A DNA stretch of 16,520 nucleotides. Origin: an uncultured Lysobacteraceae bacterium (GTDB lineage Bacteria; Pseudomonadota; Gammaproteobacteria; Xanthomonadales; Rhodanobacteraceae). The translations under genes and the position numbers were made by a program. The notes beneath the pieces are model-generated. The model was not told where the DNA came from and searched no databases. It saw nothing but the letters and a program-made list of their open reading frames with translations. The DNA lies in the NCBI GenBank assembly GCA_946482585.1, contig CAMLSI010000050.1, positions 1 to 16,520 on the forward strand, given 5' to 3'. Shown here piece by piece: positions 8,148-15,151 of the stretch; the first letter of the stretch is position 1, and each line of letters opens with the position of its first letter.

Positions 8148-8184
8148 CGGCAATCGGAAGACCGGCGGCGGCCTCCGCGCGGGC

Positions 8185-8625
8185 TTACTTGACGATGACC
8201 TTGCCCTTCATCAGCGCCCAGTGGCCCGGGAACGAGCAGAAGAACACGTAGTCGCCGCCGGCCTTGAGCGCGGACCCGGCGAACGACGCCGAGGTCGACG
8301 CGCCACCGCCGACGAGCGGCGTGTGCGCGATCACGCGCTTGTCGCCGGCCGCGACGTAGTTCGCGGCGGCGCCGGCCTTCTGTCCGTCCTGCGCGATCGG
8401 CTGCAGGTCGGCCGTCGCGGCGATCACGACGTTGTGGCCCATCGCCGCCACCGGCAGCTTGCCGGTATGGGTCAGCTTGATCTCGATGGTCTTGCACGAG
8501 GCGGCGACGGTGACTTCGCTGCGATCGAACTTCATGGCGTCGTCGGCCTTGAGATCGATCACGCAGTCGTTGGCGTGAACGACGCCGGCAGCCAGCAGGA
8601 GAACGGCGGAGAGAACGGTACGCAT
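8185..8625 (-). CDS. azu: Azurin, periplasmic blue copper protein
   Basis: A 146-residue precursor. The signal peptide (1-18, [18 protein letters not shown]) is followed by a mature chain of about 128 residues, the classic azurin length. Copper ligands are H64 in MGHN (with G63 as the backbone oxygen ligand), C130 in [10 protein letters not shown]135 and the axial M139 in HWALMKG. C21 and C44 match the conserved disulfide. Azurin shuttles single electrons in the periplasm and can feed terminal reductases or oxidases. It is encoded directly upstream of and in line with ccoNOQP, suggesting it could donate to the cbb3 oxidase. An anaerobox precedes the gene. The ATG at 8625 gives a clean signal peptide; a Shine-Dalgarno is weak. 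Confidence 0.97.
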   Translation of the reverse strand: MRTVLSAVLLLAAGVVHANDCVIDLKADDAMKFDRSEVTVAASCKTIEIKLTHTGKLPVAAMGHNVVIAATADLQPIAQDGQKAGAAANYVAAGDKRVIAHTPLVGGGASTSASFAGSALKAGGDYVFFCSFPGHWALMKGKVIVK

Positions 8626-8649
8626 GGTGGACTCGCAGATGGATGGAAT

Positions 8650-8698
8650 GGCTGCAAGCCTAGGTGGGCCGGATCGGACGGGCCTTGATCCAAGTCAA
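8650..8698 (-). promoter_or_regulatory. FNR/ANR-type promoter of azurin (anaerobox with -10)
   Basis: TTGATCCAAGTCAA at 8685-8698 matches the FNR/ANR consensus TTGAT-N4-ATCAA in nine of ten defined bases. Read on the minus strand it is TTGACTTGGATCAA. Its centre (8691.5) lies 41.5 bases from a predicted start point at about 8650. A TAGGCT element at 8657-8662 then falls exactly at the -10 position. This is the standard geometry of FNR-activated (class II) promoters, giving a leader of about 25 bases to the azurin ATG. No experimental start site is known to me; the start point is inferred from spacing. Confidence 0.75.
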
Positions 8699-8708
8699 TT
8701 CGGGCCGC

Positions 8709-8722
8709 GCCCCGCGCGGGGC
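8709..8722. repeat. 14-base perfect GC palindrome in the divergent intergenic region
   Basis: GCCCCGCGCGGGGC is its own reverse complement. It lies between the azurin anaerobox and the putative promoter of the plus-strand membrane protein gene. It could be an operator for a dimeric regulator or chance in GC-rich DNA; nothing else points to a function. Confidence 0.3.
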
Positions 8723-8744
8723 CGACCATTGCGCGATCACGCCT

Positions 8745-8772
8745 TTGCGCTTTCCGCACGAGCGTTTAGCAT
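8745..8772 (+). promoter_or_regulatory. Possible sigma-70 promoter for the GT39-like gene
   Basis: TTGCGC (8745-8750) and TAGCAT (8767-8772) are separated by 16 bases, which would start transcription near 8779, about 27 bases before the ATG at 8806. Both hexamers match the consensus only partly. It is the best candidate in the 180-base gap before the gene, and together with the azurin promoter makes this a divergent control region. Confidence 0.35.
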
Positions 8773-8805
8773 GCACCGCCCGCCAGCCCTGAACGCCCCG
8801 ACTCG

Positions 8806-10218
8806 ATGCTGCTGATCCCGACCGCCGCCCGCACGACGCAGCCGCACTATTGGCTTCTGCTGACGCTCGTGCTCGTGGCGATCAAGCTGAGCCTGATCCT
8901 CGTCGATCCGACCCAGCGTTTCTTTCTCGGCGATTCGGAAAGCTATCTGCATTCGGCGCTGACCGGCTGGATTCCGCCGGACCGCTCCTTCGTCTACGGC
9001 CTGTTCGTCCGCCATACCGCGGTCTGGCCCGGCGCACTCGTCGGCCTGCTGGTCGCACAATCGCTCTGCGGCGTGCTGACGGCGCTGCTGTGCGCCCGCA
9101 TCGCCGGTACCGATCTCGGTGTCGATCGCCGCGCCGCGGCGCTGATCGCCGTACTCGTCGCGATCGAACCCGCGCAGCTGTTCTACGAGCGCATGGTCAT
9201 GGCCGAAAGCGCCGGCACGCTCTGCCTCGTCGCGATGGTGAGCTGCGGTTTCGCCTACCTGCGCCGCGACGCCTGGCCGTGGCTGCTCGCGATGGCGCTG
9301 GCCGGCATCGCGACGGTCTCCTTGCGCATGAGCCTGTTGCCGGTGGTGCTCGGCTTCGCCGCGCTGCCGCCGCTGGTCGCCGCCGTCGAGCCGGGGCTGC
9401 GCCGCTCGTGGCGCCGCGTCGGCGTGCATCTCGTCGTCGCGCTGGCCGCCACATGGCTCGTGCACGACGGCTATCAGCGGCTTTACGGCTATATGTTCCA
9501 GGGGCGTCCGGAATACCTGCACAGCAGTGGTACGTTCCGGCTCGGCCTCGTCGCGCCGCTGGTCAAGCCGGAGCATCTGGAGCGCGAGGGACTTTCGCCG
9601 CAGCTGCTCGCGAGCGTGGTCCCGCCTCTCGCCGATCCGCGCACGCGCGAAGCGCAGCTCTGGCTCGACGACGGGCTCGTCGCGGTGCTGCGCCGCGCCG
9701 CCGGCGACGACACCGAACGCCATGCAAGGCACATTGCCTCGGCCGCCCTGCGCGACGACCCGATGGGCTTCATCGGTCTCGCCGTGGCGACGACGCAGGA
9801 CTATTTCAGCGCACGCGAAACCGGAGCGCGCATGGCCGACGATCTCGGCGAACGCGCGCTCAGCGAGCCGATGCAGGCCGCGCTGCGCGAGCGGCTGAAC
9901 TACGATGCCGCGCACGTGCACGAGCGGCGCAACCTCGCCGCTCGCTATTTCGAGCATGCCGGCAACTGGCTCATCGTCTGCCTGTTCGCGCTCGCGCCGC
10001 TCGCACTCGTCGCCGCGCTGCGCGTGTGGCCGCGCCGGCGCAGCGCCGCATTGCTGCTCGCGCTGACCGCGCTGGGGCTGGTCGCGGGACAGCTGCTGTT
10101 CTCGCACATCGTGTCGTTCCGCTATCTCCATCCGTTCGCGCCGCTGGCGCTGATCTGCGCCGGAGCCGCGTTCGCGCCGGCCGCTCGCCGCCGAAGTGCG
10201 TACGATGCCTTGAGCTGA
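8806..10218 (+). CDS. Polytopic membrane protein, GT-C/GT39-like glycosyltransferase candidate
   Basis: A 470-residue protein with about nine or ten hydrophobic segments: one near 16-34, a group between about 76 and 220, and three near 388-458. A long hydrophilic stretch (221-387) lies between the last two groups. After the first helix comes FLGDSESYLHS (40-50), whose acidic residues stand where GT-C enzymes carry their catalytic Asp/Glu. EPAQLFYERMVMAES (121-135) resembles the aromatic and acidic segment of the GT39/ArnT group, and FRYLHPFAPLAL (438-449) resembles the end of its transmembrane domain. Such proteins usually move a sugar from a polyprenyl-phosphate carrier to a periplasmic acceptor. 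The substrate cannot be read from the sequence. The start has no clear Shine-Dalgarno. A 29-base gap separates it from the next gene, so the two are probably co-transcribed. Confidence 0.6.
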   Translation: MLLIPTAARTTQPHYWLLLTLVLVAIKLSLILVDPTQRFFLGDSESYLHSALTGWIPPDRSFVYGLFVRHTAVWPGALVGLLVAQSLCGVLTALLCARIAGTDLGVDRRAAALIAVLVAIEPAQLFYERMVMAESAGTLCLVAMVSCGFAYLRRDAWPWLLAMALAGIATVSLRMSLLPVVLGFAALPPLVAAVEPGLRRSWRRVGVHLVVALAATWLVHDGYQRLYGYMFQGRPEYLHSSGTFRLGLVAPLVKPEHLEREGLSPQLLASVVPPLADPRTREAQLWLDDGLVAVLRRAAGDDTERHARHIASAALRDDPMGFIGLAVATTQDYFSARETGARMADDLGERALSEPMQAALRERLNYDAAHVHERRNLAARYFEHAGNWLIVCLFALAPLALVAALRVWPRRRSAALLLALTALGLVAGQLLFSHIVSFRYLHPFAPLALICAGAAFAPAARRRSAYDALS

Positions 10219-10247
10219 GTACTTTCCCTTACGCCGGAGTCACCGTC

Positions 10248-10901
10248 ATGCGCTCGACGTTTCGGATCGCCGCAACACTCGCCCTGATGATCGCGTCGCC
10301 GCTCGCGGTTGCCGCCGAGCGGATCGTCGGCCTGCCCTGCGAAGGCTGCGATGCGGTTTTCGTCGGCAAGCCCGATGTCGCGGCGATCGCGACGATCGCG
10401 CGCATCGCGCCGCCGGAAGAAGCCGGCGAAGCGCTGCAATGGCGCGGTCGCATACTGGACGCGAATGGGAAGCCGGTCGCCGGCGTCATCGTCTACGCCT
10501 ACCACACCGATGCGAGCGGCGTGTATCCGCAGGATTCCGCCCTGCGCGGCACGCCGGCGAGGCAGCACGGACGGCTGCGCGGCTGGGCCCGCAGCGACGC
10601 CGAGGGTCGTTTCGGTTTCGACACGATACGGCCGGCCGCCTATCGGGGCCGCGCGATTCCGGCACACGTCCATGTGCACGTGATCGAGCCCGGCCGCTGC
10701 ACGTACTACCTCGACGACGTGAACTTCCGCGACGATCCCTTGCTGACCGAAGCCGCGACATCGCGCGAGCGGCGCGGCGGCGACGGTGTCGTCGAACCCG
10801 AGCGCAGCGCCGACGGTACCTGGCACGTCACGCGCGACATCGTGCTCGGGCTCGACGTCCCCGGCTACGCGGATTGCGCCGCCGCGCCGCGCGAAAACTG
10901 A
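10248..10901 (+). CDS. Secreted intradiol ring-cleavage dioxygenase-like protein
   Basis: A 217-residue protein with a signal peptide (about 1-23, ending AVAA). The core matches the intradiol (catechol/protocatechuate) dioxygenase fold: a Gly-Arg-Ile-Leu-Asp-x-x-Gly-Lys-Pro-Val strand start near 67-77, the GVYP segment with Y93, RGWARSDAEGRFGFDTIRP (111-129), and Y132 followed by PAHVHVHV with H140 and H142. Y93, Y132, H140 and H142 fit the four Fe(III) ligands, so the iron site appears complete. A CEGC pair sits at 31-34, just after the signal peptide. The usual Trp-Gln before the first Tyr is replaced by Tyr-His-Thr, as I recall for exported members of unknown substrate. The ATG at 10248 follows GGAG by 8 bases. 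It may act on an aromatic compound in the periplasm, but the substrate is unknown. Confidence 0.8.
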   Translation: MRSTFRIAATLALMIASPLAVAAERIVGLPCEGCDAVFVGKPDVAAIATIARIAPPEEAGEALQWRGRILDANGKPVAGVIVYAYHTDASGVYPQDSALRGTPARQHGRLRGWARSDAEGRFGFDTIRPAAYRGRAIPAHVHVHVIEPGRCTYYLDDVNFRDDPLLTEAATSRERRGGDGVVEPERSADGTWHVTRDIVLGLDVPGYADCAAAPREN

Positions 10902-10910
10902 CTGTCGCGA

Positions 10911-11303
10911 TCAGGTCGCGTCGCGGCGGTAGATCCACCAGCGCGAGGACACGTAGTTGACGACGAGCCCCGCGACCGAACCTGCGGCGACGCCGAGTTC
11001 GGGATAGCGCTGCACCAGCGGCAACAGGGCATACAACAGCGCATACGTCCCATAATTCACGACGAAGCCGCCGCTCATGGCGAGCAGATAGCGCGCCCAT
11101 TCGCCGAACAGCCCGTAGCGGCGCGTGCCGCGGAACGTGTTGTGACGGTTCCAGAGCCAGGTCGCGGTCGCCGCGCAGAGGAACGAGACGAGGCGCGCCG
11201 CATAGGCGTTCATCTGCAGACCGCTGACGAGCAGCCGCAGAATGCCCGCATCGACGACGAAGCCGATCACGCCGCCGATGCAGAACAACAGGAACTGCGG
11301 CAT
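10911..11303 (-). CDS. GtrA family membrane protein
   Basis: A 130-residue protein with four predicted membrane helices (about 3-25, 33-52, 72-94, 103-119). GtrA hallmarks are present: the N-terminal FCIGGVIGFVVDAGI region, the WNRHNTFRG motif (51-59) after helix two, and NYVSSRWWIYR (116-126) at the end. GtrA proteins are thought to flip or handle polyprenyl-phosphate-linked sugars made by a partner GT2 enzyme. That partner is the gene just upstream, ending 4 bases before this start. A GGAG lies about 7 bases before the ATG. The gene converges with the dioxygenase-like gene, with only 9 bases between the stops and no visible terminator. Confidence 0.9.
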   Translation of the reverse strand: MPQFLLFCIGGVIGFVVDAGILRLLVSGLQMNAYAARLVSFLCAATATWLWNRHNTFRGTRRYGLFGEWARYLLAMSGGFVVNYGTYALLYALLPLVQRYPELGVAAGSVAGLVVNYVSSRWWIYRRDAT

Positions 11304-11307
11304 CGCC

Positions 11308-12252
11308 CTACTCCGGCGCCGGATGGCCGAGGTAGGCCAGCATCTTGAGCTCGCGCCGGCCGCGCGTGACCGTGTCGAGGATCAGCCCGGCGAAGAACGA
11401 CAGCGCCGCGAGCAGTATCAGGCCCGTCGACAGGATCGCCGTCGGGAAACGCGGCACGAGCCCGGTTTCCGCGTAGGTCACGAACAGCGGCACCGACAGC
11501 GCGATCGCGACGATCGCGAGCACGGTAGCGATCGCCGAATAGAACGCGAGCGGCCGCTCCGCGCCGAACAGACGCACCATCGTCACCACGATGCGGATGC
11601 CGTCGCGCACGGTCGACAGTTTGCTGTGCGATCCCTCGGGCCTTTCCTTGAACGGCGTGCCGACTTCGGCAACGGCCATCTTGAGTTCGAGCGCGTGCAC
11701 GGTCAGCTCGGTCTCGATCTCGAAGCCCTGGCTCAGCACCGGGAACGATTTCGCGAAGCGGCGCGAGAACACGCGATAACCGGACAGGATGTCGGAGCAG
11801 TTGCGGCCGAACAGCTGGCTCAGGAAACCCGTGAGCATGCGATTGCCGAACGCGTGCCCCGGGCGATGCACGTCGGCATGAATGGGTTCGCGCACGCCGA
11901 CGACCATGTCGAGATTTTCCGCGAACAGCCGCGCGACCAGCGCCGGCGCGCTCGCCGCATCGTAGGTGTCGTCGCCGTCGACCATGACGTAGGCGTCGGC
12001 CTCGATGTCGGCGAACATGCGCCGCACGACGTGGCCTTTGCCCTGCAGTCTGACACTGTGCACGATCGCCCCGGCCTCGGCAGCGACCTGCGCGGTGCCG
12101 TCGCGCGAATTGTTGTCGAACACGTGGATCGCCGCGTCGGGCAGCGCGCGGCGGAAATCGGCGACGACGGCGGCGATGGCGATCGCCTCGTTGTAGCAGG
12201 GAATCAGGACGGCGACGCGGCGCGCGCGCGCGATGGGCGACGAATCAGCCAT
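11308..12252 (-). CDS. GT2 glycosyltransferase, DPM1/GtrB-like, with C-terminal helices
   Basis: A 314-residue protein starting [22 protein letters not shown]. The GT2 domain has LIPCYNE (16-22), DNNSRDGT (46-53) and the metal-binding DGDDTYD (92-98). It also has [12 protein letters not shown] (129-140) and [13 protein letters not shown] (154-166), both usual in polyprenyl-phosphate sugar transferases. Two membrane helices (about 237-262 and 271-293) anchor the C-terminus. It probably moves a sugar from a nucleotide donor to undecaprenyl phosphate on the cytoplasmic face. The start at 12252 overlaps the mtnA end by 8 bases; a start 10 codons earlier would sit deeper in mtnA and add an unlikely leader. 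GtrA follows directly, so the two probably work together. The sugar is unknown. Confidence 0.88.
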   Translation of the reverse strand: MADSSPIARARRVAVLIPCYNEAIAIAAVVADFRRALPDAAIHVFDNNSRDGTAQVAAEAGAIVHSVRLQGKGHVVRRMFADIEADAYVMVDGDDTYDAASAPALVARLFAENLDMVVGVREPIHADVHRPGHAFGNRMLTGFLSQLFGRNCSDILSGYRVFSRRFAKSFPVLSQGFEIETELTVHALELKMAVAEVGTPFKERPEGSHSKLSTVRDGIRIVVTMVRLFGAERPLAFYSAIATVLAIVAIALSVPLFVTYAETGLVPRFPTAILSTGLILLAALSFFAGLILDTVTRGRRELKMLAYLGHPAPE

Positions 12253-13261
12253 GGCCGGGCACGAACAGTTTTTCCATCGCACCGCGATCGGGACGTTCGA
12301 TCACGCCGCGCTCGGTCACGATCGCATCGATCAGCGAGGCAGGCGTCACGTCGAACACGGGATTCCAGGCTTCGGCACCCTCGACGACGGTGCGTTTGCC
12401 GCCGATGCCGAGCAATTCGTCCGCGGCGCGCAGTTCGATCTCGATCGCGGCGCCGTCGGGCGTGGCCATGTCCACCGTCGACGACGGCGCGACGACCATG
12501 AACTTGACGCCGTGGTGACGCGCCGCGATCGCGAGCTGGTAAGAGCCGATCTTGTTCGCGGTGTCGCCGTTCGCGGCGATGCGGTCGGCGCCGACGATGA
12601 CCCATTGCACCGCGCCCGAGCGCATCAGGTGCGCCGCAGCCGAATCGGCGATGAGCTGCGCCGGAATGCCGTCGCGCACGAGCTCGTACATGGTCAGACG
12701 CGCGCCCTGCAGCCACGGCCGCGTTTCCCCGGCATAGACCCGGCTGATACGGCCGGCGCTGTAGCCACTGCGGATGACGCCGAGCGCGGTGCCGAAGCCC
12801 GCAGTCGCGAGCGAACCGGTATTGCAGTGGGTCAGTACGCCGCCACCGTCGAGCAAGGCAGCGCCGAGTTCGCCCATGTGGCGATTCGCGGCGAGGTCTT
12901 CGTCCTGGATGGCCTGCGCCTCGGCGATCAGCGCGTCGACGTCGCCGCCGACGCCCTGCATGCGATCGAGCGCCCACATCAGGTTGACAGCGGTCGGGCG
13001 CGACGCGCGCAGCGCGCGGACGGCTTCATCGAACGCCGCCGGTTCTTTCTGCGCCGCCAGCACGACGCCCCAGGCCGCGGCGATGCCGATGGCCGGCGCG
13101 CCGCGCACGACGAGGTCCTTGATCGCCTGGGCGACCTCGGCCGCCGTCGCGCAATCGACGAAGACTTCCTCGAACGGCAGGCGGCGCTGGTCAAGCAGAC
13201 TCAGGCGATCGCCGCGCCAGTGCACGGCGCGAATGGTGTCGTGACGATCCAGGTCGGACAT
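12245..13261 (-). CDS. mtnA: Methylthioribose-1-phosphate isomerase (methionine salvage)
   Basis: A 338-residue protein starting [15 protein letters not shown]. It carries the family motifs [13 protein letters not shown] (53-65), the catalytic Cys C146 in [31 protein letters not shown] (179-190), and the catalytic Asp D226 in [19 protein letters not shown]. It converts 5-methylthioribose-1-phosphate to methylthioribulose-1-phosphate in the cytoplasm. The frame is open 34 codons further upstream, but that extension is Arg-rich and unlike the family; the true start is the ATG at 13261. No other salvage genes are visible nearby. It overlaps the GT2 gene by 8 bases, so it heads an operon with sugar-transfer genes, which is functionally odd. 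eIF2B-type homologues are related, but the active-site residues support MtnA. Confidence 0.95.
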   Translation of the reverse strand: MSDLDRHDTIRAVHWRGDRLSLLDQRRLPFEEVFVDCATAAEVAQAIKDLVVRGAPAIGIAAAWGVVLAAQKEPAAFDEAVRALRASRPTAVNLMWALDRMQGVGGDVDALIAEAQAIQDEDLAANRHMGELGAALLDGGGVLTHCNTGSLATAGFGTALGVIRSGYSAGRISRVYAGETRPWLQGARLTMYELVRDGIPAQLIADSAAAHLMRSGAVQWVIVGADRIAANGDTANKIGSYQLAIAARHHGVKFMVVAPSSTVDMATPDGAAIEIELRAADELLGIGGKRTVVEGAEAWNPVFDVTPASLIDAIVTERGVIERPDRGAMEKLFVPGHG

Positions 13262-13290
13262 GGAACGGAACTCGTTGAGACGAACACGCA

Positions 13291-13319
13291 AGGATAACGC
13301 AACAGGCAGAACCCGTAAG
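13291..13319 (-). promoter_or_regulatory. Possible sigma-70 promoter for mtnA
   Basis: In the 105-base gap between the ABC transporter gene and mtnA the minus strand carries CTTACG (13314-13319) and TATCCT (13291-13296), separated by 17 bases and ending 30 bases before the mtnA ATG. The -10 matches consensus at four of six positions; the -35 is weak. I see no clear terminator for the ABC gene in this gap, only GC-rich imperfect repeats near 13318-13346. Confidence 0.35.
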
Positions 13320-13366
13320 TCGCCGCGAGCCGCGGACGGCCGCGACCTGCGCAACCCCGCCACCGG

Positions 13367-15151
13367 TCACGCGCCGGCCGCCCCGGTCTGCACGCGCCAC
13401 AGCGCTGCGTAGCTGCCGTTGCGCGCGATGAGTTCGGCGTGAGTGCCGCTCTCGACCACGCGGCCGTCGTCGAGCACGGCGATCTGGTCGGCGTGCACGA
13501 TGGTCGACAGGCGGTGCGCGATGACCACGACGGTGCGCTGGTGCGCGAGCCGCGCCAGCGAACGCTGGATCGCGGCCTCGGTTTCATTGTCGACGGCGCT
13601 CGTGGCTTCGTCGAGCAGCAGCACCGGCGGGTCCTTGAGCAGCGCACGCGCGATCGAGAGACGCTGGCGCTGGCCGCCGGACAGCTTGACGCCGCGCTCG
13701 CCCACGCGCGTGTCGTAGCCCTGCGGCAGCCGCAGGATGAATTCGTGCGCTTCGGCCGCGACGGCGGCCGCGACGATGTCCGACTCGCCGGCGCCGGGCT
13801 GGCCGTAGGCAATGTTCTCGCGCACCGTGCCGTCGAACAGGAACACGTCCTGCGCGACCCAGCCGAACTGGCTGCGCAGCCAGGTCAGCGGATAGCTCGC
13901 GAGGTCGCGGCCGTCCAGGCGTATGCGTCCGCGCGTGGGTTCATAAAAGCGCAGCAGCAGCTTGATCAGCGACGACTTGCCGCCGCCGGTCGTACCGACG
14001 AGCGCGAGCGTCTGCCCGGCGCGCACCTCCAGATCGATGCCGCGCAGCACCTCCGCTCCGTTCGCGTAGGCGAAATGCAGATCTTCGATGACGAGGCCGC
14101 CGCGCGCCGGGTGATCCGGCAGGGTCTGGTCGCTGTCGCGGATCGTGATCGGCGTCGCGAGCAGGCCGAGGATGCGTCGCGTCGACGCCATCGCGCGTTC
14201 GAACAGGTCGACCGTGTCGGCCAGCCGCGTCAGCGGCCAGAGCAGGCGCTGGGTCAGGAAAACGAGTACGGCATAGAAGCCGGCCTGCAACTGCCCTTCG
14301 AGCACGAGCTGTCCGCCGCGCACGAAGGTACAGAGAAAGCCGAACAGGATGGCCATGCGGATCAGCGGCACGAAGGCCGAACTCAGCCGGATCGCGCTGC
14401 GGTTCGCCGCGACGTAAGCCTGGCTTTCCGCGGCGAGTCGCTCGCGTTCGCGCCGTTCGGCGGCGAAGCTGCGGATGGTCGCTATGCCGGCAAGATTGTT
14501 CGCGAGCCTGCCCGACAGCGCCGCCACTTTTTCGCGCACCACGTCGTAGCGCGGTCCGGCCTTGCGCTGGAAATAGAATGCGCCCCAGAGAATCACCGGG
14601 ATCGGCGTGAACGCGAGCACGGCGATCTGCGGCGAAATCGCGAAGAACACCGCGCCGCAGGCGAGCACGGTCACGACCACTTGGATCAGGTCGCTCGCGC
14701 CGCCATTGAGAAAGCGTTCGAGCTGGTTCACGTCGTCGTTGAGCACGGCGACGAGGCCGCCCGACGAGCGGTCTTCGAAGTACGCGAGATCGAGGTTCTG
14801 CACGTGGGCATAGGCGGTCGTGCGCAGCTCGTGCTGCAGGTCCTGGGCGAGGTTGCGCCAGAGCACGAGGTAGGCGAATTCGAAGATCGATTCGAAAACC
14901 CAGATTGCCAAAGTGAGCGCGCCCAGCAGGTAGACTTGCTGCAGCGGGTCGGTGATGCCGAAGCCGGCGACGAACGACGCCTGCCCGCGTACGACGACGT
15001 CGATCGCGACGCCGATGAGGATTTCGGGCGCGACGTCGAACAATTTGTTCGCCACCGAACACAGGCTGGCGGCGATGAAACGGGCGCGGTACGGGCGCGC
15101 ATGACGGATCAGCTGCCAGAGTGCAGCAAACGACGAGGTGGAAGATGGCAT
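13367..15151 (-). CDS. ABC exporter half-transporter (fused permease and ATPase), MsbA-like
   Basis: A 594-residue protein with an N-terminal exporter-type membrane domain of about six helices (roughly 24-50, 72-98, 155-195 as a pair, 262-306 as a pair) and a C-terminal ATPase. ATPase motifs: Walker A GTTGGGKS (386-393), Q-loop Q434 in WVAQD, signature LSGGQ (490-494), Walker B VLLLDE (510-515), D-loop SAVD and H-loop H546. The membrane domain has the coupling-helix sequence YFEDRSSGGL (124-133). It would work as a homodimer exporting a lipid, drug or peptide; the substrate cannot be told from the sequence. The msbA companion lpxK is not visible here. The start ATG overlaps the divergent start of the next gene. 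No other methionine lies early in the protein, so this start is likely. Confidence 0.92.
   Translation of the reverse strand: MPSSTSSFAALWQLIRHARPYRARFIAASLCSVANKLFDVAPEILIGVAIDVVVRGQASFVAGFGITDPLQQVYLLGALTLAIWVFESIFEFAYLVLWRNLAQDLQHELRTTAYAHVQNLDLAYFEDRSSGGLVAVLNDDVNQLERFLNGGASDLIQVVVTVLACGAVFFAISPQIAVLAFTPIPVILWGAFYFQRKAGPRYDVVREKVAALSGRLANNLAGIATIRSFAAERRERERLAAESQAYVAANRSAIRLSSAFVPLIRMAILFGFLCTFVRGGQLVLEGQLQAGFYAVLVFLTQRLLWPLTRLADTVDLFERAMASTRRILGLLATPITIRDSDQTLPDHPARGGLVIEDLHFAYANGAEVLRGIDLEVRAGQTLALVGTTGGGKSSLIKLLLRFYEPTRGRIRLDGRDLASYPLTWLRSQFGWVAQDVFLFDGTVRENIAYGQPGAGESDIVAAAVAAEAHEFILRLPQGYDTRVGERGVKLSGGQRQRLSIARALLKDPPVLLLDEATSAVDNETEAAIQRSLARLAHQRTVVVIAHRLSTIVHADQIAVLDDGRVVESGTHAELIARNGSYAALWRVQTGAAGA

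Noticed and set aside
8073..8153. Upstream start for CcoN
   Set aside because: The 27 extra residues are Arg-rich and unlike CcoN; the ATG at 8072 has a good ribosome binding site and the expected N-terminus.
8130..8160. FNR-like site before ccoN
   Set aside because: The CGATCGATTTTTTCGGCAATCG stretch contains partial half-sites only, without the TTGAT-N4-ATCAA spacing.
10902..10910. Terminator between the convergent dioxygenase-like and gtrA genes
   Set aside because: Only 9 bases separate the stops, and no stem with a T-run is visible on either side.
13262..13363. Extended MtnA N-terminus and mtnA 5' coding region
   Set aside because: The additional 34 residues have no family similarity, and the stretch contains the best promoter candidate.
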